Of a stretch of DNA of 64,000 nt, positions 11,901 to 25,211 are shown in pieces; position 1 is the first letter of the stretch; each line of letters opens with the position of its first letter. The stretch is from Margaritifera margaritifera (taxonomy: Eukaryota; Mollusca; Bivalvia; Unionida; Margaritiferidae). The stretch covers positions 7,869,001-7,933,000 of the forward strand of contig JAQPZY010001685.1 of assembly GCA_029931535.1 (NCBI GenBank), given 5' to 3'. The translations under genes and the position numbers were made by a program. Under the pieces are notes generated by a model. The model was not told where the DNA came from. It searched no databases and was given only the letters and a program-made list of their open reading frames with translations.

Positions 11901-13254
11901 TTTTGTGTCCGGGAGAGTTGTCGTCATAAACAATATGTTCCGCATTACATTTTCACTTTCATAAACGTGAAAGCTGTGATCTAATTAGTGAATCAAACAG
12001 TCAACAGTGCATGACCTCATATGTGTCTCCATCAGATCATGGTTATGTTAGAGATCTCGATTTTAATGAGACTGTTTCACATTACTATGTGTATGATCTT
12101 GTTCTCCAGTGTAGAATAATGATGTGGAAGATCTCCATCTTGATCAAGTGACTGCTGCCTGTTATCATATGACTTACTGCAATCATAGCACACACAAACG
12201 ACCTACTGCAATCATAGCACACACAAACTGGCAAAGACTGTCTGATTTCTATCATCACTTGAGCATTATTTCACAATAATGAAGATAAAAATTAACTGCA
12301 AAACATTTACATCCTGAAATTTGCAGCGGTTGAAGTTAGTGTCCCATAAACAGAACATTTTGCACTGATTGACCTAACTATAAGTGCAGATTCTGTGGTC
12401 CGGTTGCGAGTCAAAAAAGCCATTGTTGTCATTGCCCTTCTTTTAACATTCATCCTCTTATTGTTATTTATAAAAGGAAAATCAATTGCACATCAAAGTT
12501 CATTTGAGGACTATATCATTATTTTTTGTGTGTCTTGTTTAATTGTAAGAATAAGAGTGGACTTTATTTTGTGACCTGTTCACATTTGTATCATTGCACA
12601 AGCTATCTTCAGCACACAATTTTAGACACAGTGTTCTTTGAATCCTCATATGTGTTTAAATATCATTAGAGTTTAGACCAAATTTTTCTGAATAAAACTA
12701 ACTTTGTATGCTCTATTTTAAGGTGAGTAAATTTTCAATGGGTGTTGTTCTGTTTTAAGGTTAAATCAGTATTCACATTTGATTTGGACCCTCATTTTTC
12801 ATTCAGGAATGTGAAAAAAATAATCCTTCGTTATGCATTGGTGCTGGATAGAAAAATTCCACCCTCAGGAGCAAAATTTTCCTACCCTACACTAATACAT
12901 ATGAAGGATTCTATAAGTCTGTGAACCATCTTATGACATACCTGTAATACTTCTAGAGTACCAGACTGTGAGATTTGACAAAATATTCTTTGAGATATAT
13001 GCAATTTCTGTAACATCTGTTGTTTTTTTCTGAGGTAATCCATCTGCACTGATATGAAATGCAAACAAAAAATATTGTCCTTTGGGTTCAGTTTTATCAC
13101 ACACAACATGCATTAAGTTGCAGATTGAGTGGAATATACACACAACCATGAATGAAATGATCGTCATTACTTTCCATCTACAGGTTTACTCAAAACATGC
13201 AACTAATGAAAACCTTTGCAAAGTATGATATCATGGGTATGCTGTGATACAGGA
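8936..13254. other. UPF0235 intron 3, mostly featureless
   Basis: Contains a pogo-like short MITE fragment around 9465-9545 (AAAGGCCACCCCTGTTATAG), a (TG)n microsatellite at 9999-10027, the palindromic element at 10922-11075, and a short direct duplication at about 12180-12237 (ACTGCAATCATAGCACACAC twice). I see no coding signal. Confidence 0.5.
10922..11075. repeat. Palindromic (snap-back) element
   Basis: The sequence from GATATATTTCATCTTGTGGT runs into TTTTAACTCGTGG-CTTCG-CCACTCGTTAAAA and out through ATACCACATGATGAAATATAT. The two halves are largely reverse complements over ~55-60 bp with a few mismatches. The TTTTCAC..GTGAAAA block at about 10412-10450 is a similar short palindrome nearby. 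Confidence 0.6.
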
Positions 13255-13474
13255 TACCATATATACTCGCTTATAAGTTGGGTCCAACTGCAAACTAAAT
13301 AGACCCTCATCGGCCATCATATGATTCATTGGCAGATCAGGGTCTACATTTTTTGTCCTACTGATTACTCCTAACAAACTGCATAAACCCAGATCCGCTA
13401 TACCATTATGTGATGGCAGATCAGGATCTATACAATTTGTTGTTGGATCTTAATTACAAGTGATATATATGGTA
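13255..13474. mobile_element. 220-bp MITE with terminal and subterminal inverted repeats (copy A)
   Basis: Starts TACCATATATACTCGCTTAT and ends ATATATATGGTA. Inside both ends are TCCAACTGCAAAC-like and GACCCTGATCTGCCA-like blocks in inverted orientation. The same architecture and nearly the same length (221 bp) occur at 31725-31945, with half copies at 44895-44985 and an expanded copy at 50454-51190. It is non-coding. It lies in UPF0235 intron 3, 161 bp beyond the donor side of exon 3. Confidence 0.75.
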
Positions 13475-13634
13475 CAAGACTTTTATTAACTTGGACAAGT
13501 ATCCTGAATGTTGATGAGGACAATGCCGCTGCTGTTGCTAGAAGTGATAGCTATTTGCCAATCCAGGCAAGACAAATGTCCAACACAATATTATGAGTGA
13601 ACAGAAACTTGACAGAGTCATTGTTATTACATAC

Positions 13635-13762
13635 CTTGTCTAAGATAACATCCGACTTCCTGAGCCCAAGTACTTTGGACAGATATTTCACCAGTTCAGC
13701 ATTTGCCTCACCATCCACTGGGGGAGCTGCAATCTGAACACCAACCTCTCCCTCACTGATGT
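13635..13762 (-). CDS. UPF0235 (C15orf40 homologue), coding exon 3
   Basis: A 128-nt exon encoding the core of the DUF167 domain. It reads (D)[14 protein letters not shown], then [18 protein letters not shown], then [10 protein letters not shown]. The AAPPxxGEANAEL..YLSKVLxLRKSDV signature is nearly identical to human C15orf40 and related to bacterial YggU. It is bounded by TTCTTTCAG (acceptor) and AAG|gtatgt (donor). It enters in phase 1, where the split Asp codon is completed by exon 2's last G, and leaves in phase 0. Confidence 0.95.
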
Positions 13763-14468
13763 CTGAAAGAACAAATAAATTGGAAATTGGTTGCTGCTGC
13801 CATGCCTGCTAGATCATGACATGTGACAAGAAAAACAAGATATTTCATTCCCAATCACCTCAACAAGGTCATGTTAATAAAAGCATGATATCAAGTAAAT
13901 CTTATGAAAAAGAGAGAAAGAAACCTTTCTTTACACAGTGATATATGCATGTAACCTGTAGCTTGTCAACACTGATTCGCATAGCTTTATGCTTAATACT
14001 CATGGAAAACTATCACTGGTGGCAGTTTATACAGGTAATAGTCATAGAGACAATTAAATGGTTAAGGCGGTCAGAGACAAACAACCATGACTGCACATAA
14101 TACTGAACTGACTGACAACAGTTATGGTGCTTTTGTGTTTGCAAGTCCTTAGAGTTTTGCTCTGCGAAAGCCCATTAGGCTCATTTGCATATGTAGAGGA
14201 TACAGGTGGATCAATCTGATTTGTCTTAAGTTTGGTAAATCAGAGATGAGTGTTGAAGTAATAAAGGCTATTACACTTCTTTGTCTTGAATGAGAATGTT
14301 TCAGCCATTGTTATTAAAGAAAACTGGCTAGTTCATGGTCAGTGACAACATTTCTTTGCAGTCAGATTTGACTCCATACATAAAATGCAAAACATGATTA
14401 TTTTGGTTGTTTGTTGGAATGATATAGTTTGGAGCAGTGTGGGAGTGCGATTCATTTTTTAAGGCACA

Positions 14469-15325
14469 ATGTTGAAATACAGCTGTGATTCAGGGAAGAA
14501 TAAGCCATCTACTAAGAGAGCAAAGCCCAGCAAAACCAAATTTCAGAACTCCTGGTTCAGAGAGTTTGACTTTGTGAAGCACAGCAGCATCGAGGAACAT
14601 TTTAAACTTTACACATATTGCAAACACCATACTTTCACTAGTCATTCTACCCTTCTTTGGGGCAGATGCATAAAGTTCATTTTCAATACTGAGAAAAATT
14701 CAACAAGATCTCCAGAGGAAGTTTGAACAACAGTACCATCCTGTCTCTAATGAGTGTTGAGATGAACACTAATGACACCTGCATCAATTTCAAACCATCC
14801 AATGAACTACTGAGGACAGCAAAGTCAGCAACTTCAAGTTAATACTGTATTCCACTGTCCAATGGATTTTAAAGATAGAAACTTTGTGGGGTTTTTTGAC
14901 TGACTTGTTTGATTGTGATTATGTGAGTGTGTGCACATTTTTGTGTGTGTGTGTGGTGATGATATATGATAATGCTAAGTCTACCAGCTATTTTTTTTTA
15001 AAGTGTACTAAATGCTGCTAAGAAACATATTTTCTTTTCTTTTATTCAAATTTGACTTTCCAGTCATTTTCTACAGGCTTTTATGAGTAACTTATTCTCA
15101 ATTGAACAACATCGCTTATTTGGGTCATGCACACCGACAGAAACTTTGTGGGGTTTTTTTTATTTAATGTCGCATGTGGTTTTGATTATGCAAGTGGGTT
15201 CACATATGTGTGTGGGTATGTGGTAATGATATATGACAATACCAAGTCATGCTTGGGACAAAAAAACCCCATTTGTTTGAGTCTCAAAAACTCTCCAACA
15301 CTGCCTGGAAGATGGACAGGTATGT
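14469..15325 (+). mobile_element. hAT-like transposase remnant, internally deleted (N-terminal zinc finger joined to C-terminal dimerisation segment)
   Basis: The open frame at 14469-14726 carries KTKFQNSWFREFDFVKHSS followed by an imperfect CxxC-like finger. This is the N-terminal BED/TTF-type region of hAT transposases of the ZNF862/C17orf113-related group. Only ~100 bp further, in another frame, lies SRGSLNNSTILSLMSVEMN and then FKPSNELLRTAKSA. That is the C-terminal segment these proteins carry after the dimerisation motif. The catalytic middle is missing. At 15280-15325 comes a terminus that, in reverse, reads GCACATACCTG..AGTGTTGGAGAGTTTTTGAG, matching the end at 43208. This is a non-autonomous deletion derivative. 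Confidence 0.6.
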
Positions 15326-16705
15326 GCTGTTGCACTTTGTTTCCCCAAGCCACTTTTACCACAGTGCAGCAAAATGCCCTTTTTCTTGTCTGCCATGATG
15401 CTCTTATTTAGAACCATGCCCATTTTAGGGCCTTTTTGCCAGTACCATGCTGCTCCTCTGACAACTTTTAGTGCCCCTCTTCTGTCCCTCACAATTGTTA
15501 ATAGCTGCTCAAGTCCTGTTAATTAGTAGGCCTGTGCTTCCATCACACTTATAATTGAACAATAGGGTCAATGTCTATCATGAAGTTTACTTACACATGT
15601 TGCTTTGACCAGTGCCCAAGGCAATGCTGTTATCTTGAGATAGTTGTTCATCAAATCTCAGTCTGTTAGAAAGATGTGTTTTAGCAAATAGTTCTGACAT
15701 GTTTTAATAGTTGTCAGTTCATAATGTAAAGCTGAAAGCTGAATGTAAAAACTCTATCATCATTTTAGAAACATTACTCCATTCTCAAATGGGACAAATC
15801 CAAGGATACAACAAATGCTACTGATCAGTTATATAGACTTTGTTTATAAGACATAGTCCATTAAACTAGTAAACACACAGATCCTGGCTTTAAAAAACTG
15901 AGTCATAGTAAATGTAAAGAATACATAAAAAAAAAGAAAAAAAACAGAAAAGAAAAAGATATGCCTAATAAAATTAGAACAGTTCTTATATGTCACTTAC
16001 TGTACATTCACAGTAATTTATGATAAAATTATTGTTATTAGGAAGAATTTTACTCTCTGCTTGTTACAAATCATGCATTAGATTTTCAAAGCATTATTGT
16101 TATTTTCTTAGGATAAAAAAAACCCCATGACTTAATACTGAGAAACAGTATCAAGTTTTTTTTTTATTCCTGCAATATTTTTCGGTGGACTACATATGAA
16201 ACATGATTTTTAGAACTTTACAAGTCAACGATGCCCCTCGGAGATTTTCTAAATTTATAACAATATCAACAATATAAAAATAGCACTACTATTACTGCTA
16301 TTACTACTACTAACATCAACAGTGATTTACAATATCAAATAAGATACCCATTTGATCATGAGATACACATTTTAATTGCCCTTTTGATCATGAGATACAC
16401 ATTTTAATTGCACTTTTTGGAGGTTATTATCATATCCTTTTCAGATCCTGGAAGAAACACTAACATTAACAGAATCACAATTAATTATTCCCATTAATTA
16501 TCCCCACCATTTCAAAGAAGCACAGAGATAATGTGACATAGTCCATCCATATACAGTCAAGTGTATGTAAAATATACATGCCCTATGTCCTTAAACTCTT
16601 CCAACAATGTTGAAGCTTGATACATGAACTTGGGTCTATCATAGTTTTATAGTTGTTGATTGTACCAACACTTTTGGTATTTAGATCTCATCCCTAGGAA
16701 TGCAG

Positions 16706-16708
<3 letters not shown>

Positions 16709-16748
<40 letters not shown>

Positions 16749-16759
16749 GGGGGGGGGGG
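16709..16759. repeat. (TG)n microsatellite followed by poly-G
   Basis: About 19 TG units, then a run of G. A poly-T/poly-G tract also occurs at 19171-19205. Confidence 0.95.
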
Positions 16760-16879
16760 AGAGTAAAAATGATTTCAGGTAAATCTGCAATAATTTCAGA
16801 ATTTTTTCTCTTACATATCTGAGAACTGGCATGTATGATCAATGACCCAAGTGTCAACATATACCAGACTGGGACCCAT

Positions 16880-17200
16880 TGTAAATGTGAATACCACTAA
16901 GAAATCAAGGGTATGTGTGCAACTGCAATTTCTCAAGTTACAAACTTTGTTTCTTATTATATATTTATCTAAGGAGCCCTGTATTAGAACATGCAATTTT
17001 TGTGGTTTTGACCCATTTTACTATCAAGCTTGCATCAAGTACATGTGGTTCTTTAGTAAGAGCCAAAGCAGTGTAGTGAAGAAGTGTACTGTGTTGAGTA
17101 TAACGAGGACAGGGAAGAATAACCTCATTCATCCCAGGGACGAGTGCTTGGGAAAGTTTTTCCTGAGCCCTGAATCCATACTATCAGCCCCTCAGGGAGA
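16880..17200 (+). repeat. Interspersed repeat, copy 1 of a pair
   Basis: The blocks AACTGCAATTTCTCAAGTTA, TTCTTATTATATATTTAT, ACCCATTTTACTATCAA and CATCCCAGGGACGAGT recur in the same order at 40930-41345. A 140-codon open frame (16842-17264) runs through this copy. The other copy does not preserve it, so I treat it as non-coding. Confidence 0.55.
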
Positions 17201-18329
17201 ACCTTTAAAGAAACAAGACTTACACATATTTGTCTTTTGTCCACACACCAACATATGCTTGTGATTTCTTTCATCTCTGGCTTGTCACAATGAATGCTTA
17301 TGATCTAGTACATGTATTACTCTTTCTCATTGGTCTGTTGAAAAAATGGCCACTCACTTCTGAGCACATGACAGTTGCATCTGTTGGCTAACTTTAGCTA
17401 TAGGAATTAAGCATTTAAATAATCAAACCAAACACAACTTTTGTTGCATACTACACTGACTTGTGATGTAATGGCTAAACAAAAATCCCACATCGAAAGT
17501 TAACAGATTCCCAACAGTTTTGACACAGGATAAACAGTGACAGATTAATAATACCATCAACCGCAATGATGAAAAATCAGATAAACATAAAATATGGATA
17601 AGTATCTGGTCAGGGGTGGCTAACTACTAAAATGCTGATGGGCAACAAGGCACAGTAAAAAAGGAAATGGTTTCATTATCATTTATTTTTGGATCTGAAA
17701 GACATTAAATATGTGGGTAAACTTGTGTGACACTTTCCATTAACACGGCTGATGGCGAGTTACAAGTGCTGTGTTCAATTAGGACTAACTATATATATGA
17801 CAAAAGTTGGTGAAAAACTTTAATTACAGCAATCTTGGAGGCATCTGCAGTAATTTACCAGGCAACCAGAAAAATCTGCCGGACAACCATATTTTCAAAG
17901 CTTGTTGCCCAAGGACAACAATGGATTTTCAAAATTGTCAACCCCTGAAACAAAACGCGATGCAGCCAACAACACCAAGGAAAGCAGTTAATTAAACATA
18001 TCTGTATGATCTTTAAATTCAACTGCTGTCTATAACATTGCACCATCAATACATTCTGATTATCATGTTATGTAGATAATGTCACCATTGTATATGTGAA
18101 AGAAACATGACCAACTGATCCTTGCTCGATACAGTCAGCATGCTATGGTGACCTTTGATGTGTAGTGGAGGAAAGCAGCACATGCTAAGGGTGTATGGAA
18201 GCTGGACTTGTGTAGTTTTGCAACTTTGTGGATTATTTATGAGACAAAGGTTTGTTGTGTATCAGAAGACTTGACTGACATGATATTTATTCAGTGCTTC
18301 TGTCCAAATATTGGTGAAGTGTGAGCTTC

Positions 18330-18580
18330 AGTACTGTGCTGTAATTAGTGTATATACATAGTGTTTAATTAGTAGTTGTGCTGTAATTAGTGTATATACA
18401 TAGTGTTTAATTTGTACTGTGCTGTAATTAGTGTATATACATAGTGTTTAATTAGTAGTGCTGTAATTAGTGTATATACAGTGTTTAATTAGTACTGTAC
18501 TGTAATTAGTGTATATACATAGTGTGTAATTAGTACTGTGCTGTAATTAGTGTATATACATAGTGTTTAATTAGTACTTG
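18330..18580. repeat. Minisatellite, ~41-bp unit, six copies
   Basis: The unit starts CTGTAATTAGTGTATATACA and repeats from 18339, 18381, 18422, 18461, 18500 and 18541 (spacing 39-42 bp). It lies in UPF0235 intron 2. Confidence 0.95.
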
Positions 18581-19828
18581 TGCTTAAAGGAATAGTTTTA
18601 GTATCTTTAAGTTTTGTTGTTCCTTTGGATTAAAATTGCATGGATAAAATGAGATGTGCTTTCAGAAGGATTTAAATTTTAACAGGAAAGATTTTCTACC
18701 TGAAAATTAAAAGTGTACATGTTTGCATTTATCTACATTTTATGTAGATTATTCATTCAGATGGATTACAACTTGGAGAGAATAAAGTGCAATTTTGTCA
18801 AACAAGTATTTTTGACACTTGAAATATTGATTGATGTAAATAAGCATTAAATCTAATTTTCGTACATCATTTAATTATTTTTTCTTTCATTTTTGGTAAT
18901 ACTAGTACTTTCTGTTTTCTCTCTATCCTTACTAATCTCACAACATATATCAATTTAAAAAGGCAGATATGGGGGTAATATATACATACCCGTACATTTG
19001 CACTGAAATAATATAAACTCCTTTATAATATTTTTTGTCAAAATGGAAAACAATAAAACAAACACATGTAAAAGATAATATTTTATTACAGTAATTAAGT
19101 TGAAATAGATGAGAATTGCTGATCGCTAGGAATGTATCAGTAATACAATGGGGGGGCATCACATGAGGCTAATTTTTTTTTTTTTTTTTTTTGGGGGGGG
19201 GGGGGAGGATTTTTAATTCATGGTTTGGAGCAACCATGAAATCCAGCAAAATTGGTAACCCACAAAAAACAGTGAAACCACAGTATACTGAATACTGATA
19301 ATTATGTTCCTTTTCATGACCATAAGCAAACACCAATGTCCCTCGTATAACACATTCTGAATTTTAAATGTTTAAGTCTTTTCTTCTCTTTATATCTTAA
19401 CAGAGAATTGAATAAAAAGATTCATCAGACATTTTGACAGGACATATTTAAGAAATTAACTTTTATGAGCATTTTGTACTGCAATGATTCAAGCGAAGCC
19501 GTCAAACAATATCAAGGGAGGTAACCACTCTATATGATGTTCTCTTAGGATTAAAATTTGAGTTATGTCCCTGTAAATAACTCCTCCATTTTTCATGGTC
19601 AAAAGACCAATAGAGATAAATGTACAAATGTCATTTATTAGAAATGCAAAATATTTTTAGTACTGAGAGCTGACAGCATGACAGACTTTAAGAGGGATAA
19701 ATCCCTCCAAACCAAAAATCCTGAAAGTTCTGTGATGCTAATTTTATTTAATGTTATGCTTCAGAATGTTAAATGATTTTGGACTTCATATTCAAAAACT
19801 TTCAAGGACACAGGTTAAGGTGTACTTA

Positions 19829-19915
19829 TACAGTGGTCCCCCTCTTATAAAGTCACCCCTTCTACAGCAGGAAAGTGGCCTTATAAGAGGGGTGGCCTTT
19901 CTAGAGGGTGATCAT
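19829..19915. mobile_element. Short pogo/Tigger-like MITE
   Basis: Begins TACAGTGGTCCCCCTCTTAT and contains the reverse-complementary block CTTATAAGAGGGGTGGCC ~60 bp on, so the ends can pair. Related termini are seen at 8453, 21110, 39507 and around 42480-42540. Confidence 0.55.
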
Positions 19916-20564
19916 ATATGAGTTCTAATTAGATATTAAGAAAACCACAAATAATTTTGAAACATTTAGTATTTTCATTTAAAAAATCACATGCATGTCG
20001 TGGAATCAATGTGATACAAACTATTACTAATGTTCTTTTTAAAAAAAATATTATGACTAATCATCAATATGTTCTTACAACTGTCTTAATATTGCTGCCC
20101 TTTCTTGAATGATTCTACCTGTAAGTGGAATGTTCTTCGCATGCAAATTTTCAAAACCATTAGAAAACCTTGTCGTGTATATCAGCATACAGGCATCTCC
20201 TGGCTTTAACAATCTTTTTTTCTCTGTCCATTCCATTTTCCCATTTCTGAAGAATATTTCCCTCATCTTTTACAATGTTGTTCATTTGAGTCTTTCTGAC
20301 ATCCAAATTTTTGGCAAGGATCTTGAAACTCACCCATTTTTTATCGAGTCAAATTACTTTCACTTTTTCTTCTAAATTGTGAAGTTTTCTTTTCCTTCAC
20401 AACATGATGAACTTTTCACAATAACTTATTCCTATGCTGCCAAATATATCACTGTTAAAACAATTTTTAGCATTTACATGAATGTATTTATAAAGGAAGT
20501 AATCTTGTCATGCGATTCATAGGTCATAGTCGGGTACCCTTTTGAGTTTGCCTTTTCTCTATGT

Positions 20565-21110
20565 GGGAGAAGCCAAAAAGGCTACCATATCATTTTTGTG
20601 CTGAACAATATGGCACATTGCGGCTGTTAGATTTTGTAATCTTGATAATTATCGTCAGTAATAATAGCTGCTAATTATCAAAGTGAAAAAACTCGATATC
20701 TAAGGGAAGCCAAAAAGGCTATCATACCATTTTTGCGCTAACTTGTACTCATCAATACTGCACATCTCTGCTGTCAGCTATTGTAATCTTTACAATTATC
20801 GGCAGTAACAATAGCCAGCAAATGTCAAAGTGACAAAACCAGGCATGTGAGGATCACATGGCTGTAAGGATAATAAGATTACATACCTCTGTATGGATTA
20901 AAGTTTGTTTCTTTATTGGTATGTTGGAAAAAATGCAGACATTACATTTTTTGCACCAATATGCTGGCCGCTGGTAACAAAAGAGGGGTGACCATCCTTG
21001 AGGGGTAATTCTGAACACAAACTTGTTGGTGCCAAGGGATTCTGGCCATAAAAAGCGGATGGCCGCTGGTTCGGGGGAGGGGGGGGCGTTCGAGAGAGGG
21101 ACCATTGTAT
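20565..21110 (-). repeat. ~500-bp interspersed element, copy 2, inverted relative to 8453-8935
   Basis: Its right end, AGAGAGGGACCATTGTA, is the reverse complement of the TACAGTGGTCC-type end. The block AACTTGTTGGTGCCAAGGGA appears inverted relative to copy 1. Its distal part contains two successive ~150-bp units sharing AAGCCAAAAAGGCTA and TAATTATCG..CAGTAA blocks, so part is duplicated here. It lies in UPF0235 intron 2 and ends 54 bp from exon 2. Confidence 0.65.
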
Positions 21111-21164
21111 GCTATTATTTTTGTGAATGAAACAACTCTGCCATCCAATAAATTAGTTTTTAAC

Positions 21165-21270
21165 CTGTAATAGTATTTTGCTTGGCTCCTGGTTTGGCAA
21201 GAATTTTTATTCTCACAACGTTTCCACTTGCAGTCACTGGCCCTTGAGTAGTAGTAGCAGATGTTTCTGT
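21165..21270 (-). CDS. UPF0235 (C15orf40 homologue), coding exon 2
   Basis: A 106-nt exon encoding TETSATTTQGPVTASG, then NVVRIKILAKPGAKQNTIT and the first base of Asp. The IxIxAKPGAKQNxIT strand matches the start of the DUF167 domain (IAIHAKPGSKQNAVTD in human C15orf40). The acceptor is TTTTTTGCAG and the donor is ACAG|gttaaa. It enters in phase 0 from the short first exon and leaves in phase 1. Confidence 0.93.
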
Positions 21271-22399
21271 CTGCAAAAAATAAATATGAAACTTCAATAA
21301 AAAATCTGCTAAAGACTGTATCTAATGCCTGCTTTAGTATCTGCAGCAAATCAGTATAGACTGCAAATACTGATGGTAGACAGCTTTCAGCGAGAATGGT
21401 GCTAAGTTGTCAATCTTTAAGTGCAGGGACTTTCTTGGGTGATTGGTAATTGGGCCTGAGCCCATCATTTTGGGAAAAATCGAAATGATTGGGAATAAAA
21501 TTTTCATGAGTAAATTATTTAAATTTGGATTTTTGCAGGATTTTTAAATATTTTACATTGGGATGGGGACAATTTCTGACACCTGAAGACCCTAAAACAC
21601 GCTAATAAATCTCAAAGTGTAACAGTCAGTTAATAAGGTATAATAACCTGTTAAGCTTGCTTATTGTAACCCTGATACTTCAGGAAAAACAGCTAGCTAA
21701 ACCCAACAGCTTAGATCTGACATCTTGCTTATGCTCTTACTAGAGTGAAAAGTTACATATGTAGCATGGATATTGGTTTTGCTGTTACATTCTGAAACGA
21801 TAACATGAATGTATTGTAGAAATGGAAATATCACTTGTTCTGCAGTCCAAGACAAGTTGATTATTTTTTTTACAACTGAAATTTGGCTTCTATTACAATA
21901 TGTTTAAAATGGGACTTTGATTGTACAAGATCCAAAGTGTCATTATTAATTTAAAACACACAAATCAGGTTGTAAAACTGAGTGTAAATATCAAAGATTA
22001 TAAGATTTCAAACACTGTCACACTGTGTTTTTCTGTAACAAAGACTAACAAGAATTATGTCATCCAATCTGTTTTGTGGACTTTCATGTAAAGAATTAAC
22101 TTCCACTGCGTGCTTTGCAATTTGACTTGCACACACCTTTTTTCATGTGCTGTAGAAATATTGATTTTCAGACAATCTTATAATTCCCACATCATTCTGT
22201 ATTTCATTTTTACAGCATTTTTTCATCAAGACACTCATTATAGTGTGACAGGATATGATTATTCACACCTAGCTAAATCTCCTTTCAAGTCATGACAATT
22301 TGATGTCCATTAAGTGGTAATAAATTAAAATAAAACAAGAAGATGGAGTCATCTGTATTCCCCACTCTGCCAAAATGTCTACTTGGAGACAGAGATTTG
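21271..22399. other. UPF0235 intron 1, proximal part, nothing recognised
   Basis: AT-rich sequence without a recognised element or coding signal. Confidence 0.5.
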
Positions 22400-23270
<871 letters not shown>

Positions 23271-23280
23271 AATTGTGGAG

Positions 23281-24375
23281 ATCTATGTACTTAATCCACA
23301 GAAAGAACAAACAAAATAATATACAACATAATTATATCTTAAAAGAATTAAATTTTTCAAAAACATGGGTTGATATACATTTGGCTACTTCAGGTATATA
23401 TGTTTTAGCTGCTGGATTTGAACAAATGTCCATGTACATAACTGCCACCTGCACCAGCACTAAGCCAGCAGCTGATAGCTGTGTCTGGCTTAAAGTCCTA
23501 AAGCTCTGGTCCATTTGCTGAAATGTTCATTAGAATTTGTAAACTCTCTTGGTTTAAGGAATTCTCACATTCAGTAGCAGTCTTACATTTTATCCATCCA
23601 CTTTCAAAAAATGTTCCTTCTCCAAATTGTCCTTATTACCTTCCTTGTGAAAAAAATTAAGCAAACTCATTTTATCCACAGAGTAAATATAATCCTGCTT
23701 AACAACTACTTCTAAAGTGATCATAACATACATTTCTTTTTAAATACGAAGAGACAGTTCATTAATAAGTGTAACTGTTTCGCTTCAAATTCAATATCGC
23801 ACATGTAAGTTAATCCTCTGTATAATCAATTAAAAATTAAAGAATCATTATGGTCATTTAATCAATCCATAAAGGAAACCAACACTGATGTTGTTAAAGT
23901 ATCTTTCATTAATTTAATTACACTGGATTAAAATCAGAGTGAGCTGCTCATGATGATTTGGTTTGAGTAAACACAATGCAACAAAGCAGCTTAAAACACT
24001 GCTAATTAATCATACCGGCTTTGTTTTGTTTGACGTGTTTTGATTTGCTGATAATTTGGTTGTTTAGCACAATATGCAGTCAAGTGGTAACGTACGCATA
24101 TGCAACAGTTATCACTGACCACCTGTACGAGTTATACAGGATGTAAATGTATACATTGTGAGGGGAAGAATCAAGTATTCAGTATGCCCAGAGGGCATTA
24201 ATGGCCAAATAAAGGTAGATATAGTGATTCAAGCACAAAAGTAAGGATTTGCCCAACCTTTTTAAAAAAGGGAAAAAAAGCACTTGTCCCAGACTACCAA
24301 CTTGGAAAAGTTTACTTGCCGGACTTCGAAAATGAATAGTCTGGGATATCAGTCTATGAAATTTGCTCAGCCTTG
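23281..24375 (-). mobile_element. hAT-like element, 5'-truncated and internally deleted (copy A of the GGGCTGAGCAAAT family)
   Basis: Collinear with the complete copy at 46199-47660: it starts inside that element's left part, skips the ~300 bp equivalent to 46545-46843, and ends with AAATTTGCTCAGCC at 24360-24373. Short stretches of the transposase reading frame are visible on the minus strand, but no open gene remains. It lies directly after the tandem-monomer array. Confidence 0.7.
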
Positions 24376-24924
24376 CTTCTAATAGATTTTTGAGGTGGAA
24401 TTTGACCCATGAATTTTCACAGCACCTGTATTTACCGAGAAATATTAGTGTCAACCTTCCATTTGGAAACCGTTCGCTCTGTACACAGAAGGTGACAACT
24501 ATTGTAAGTCATTAGGTCAGTGCAGTAGAATGCTTGGTCATGTTGCCATTTTGAAATCTGGTTACAATAGAGTTTCTTACTATAAAAGAAATGTACACAA
24601 TACTGGACTTAGAACTTTGCTGAAGCCAGTGTCCTCCTCCACTCCCCTTGTCATAAACGATGCATTGTTAACAAAACTGAACTTAAGGACTTTAAAATGT
24701 TTGCACAGTAGCTGTTATTTGTTATTGTCTGTACTACTTTTATATAAACTTTGCTTTATTTAATTTTTGTGTATTATTTGACATGTAATGTTATTTCTTC
24801 TGTTATATATGACATCAGGAAGAGGATGTCAGTTTTTATAACTTTTATCTAATCCCAGATGCAATTAATTTTTGGCAATAAAAAGCTTTTAAAAAACATA
24901 AACAGATGAATAAATCATGTGTAA

Positions 24925-25211
24925 TCCAAATAAATAACATAAAGTGGTTCATGTGTTGCCTATCATCCAAATAAATAACATAAAGTGGTTCATGTGTTGC
25001 CTATCATCCACATAACTAAAGTAAAGTGGTTCATGTGTTGCCTATGATCCAAATAAATAACATAAAGTGGTTCATGTGTTGCCTATCATCCAAATAAATA
25101 ACGTAAAGTGGTTCATGTGTTGCCTATCATCCAAATAAATAACATAAAGTGGCTCATGTATTGCTGCCTATCATCCAAATAAATAACAAAGTGGTTCATG
25201 TGTTGCCTATC
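24925..25211. repeat. Minisatellite, 41-bp unit, seven copies
   Basis: The unit includes ATCCAAATAAATAACATAAA followed by GTGGTTCATGTGTTGCCT. AAGTGG starts at 24942, 24983, 25024, 25065, 25106, 25147 and 25189, so the period is 41 bp with a single 42. Homogeneity is high, suggesting recent expansion. Confidence 0.97.

Noticed and set aside
16842..17264. 140-codon open frame
   Set aside because: It overlaps an interspersed repeat whose second copy (40905-41345) does not preserve the frame, and I recognise no domain.
24925..25211. CRISPR-like array
   Set aside because: The 41-bp units are contiguous, without unique spacers, in an animal genome. It is a minisatellite.
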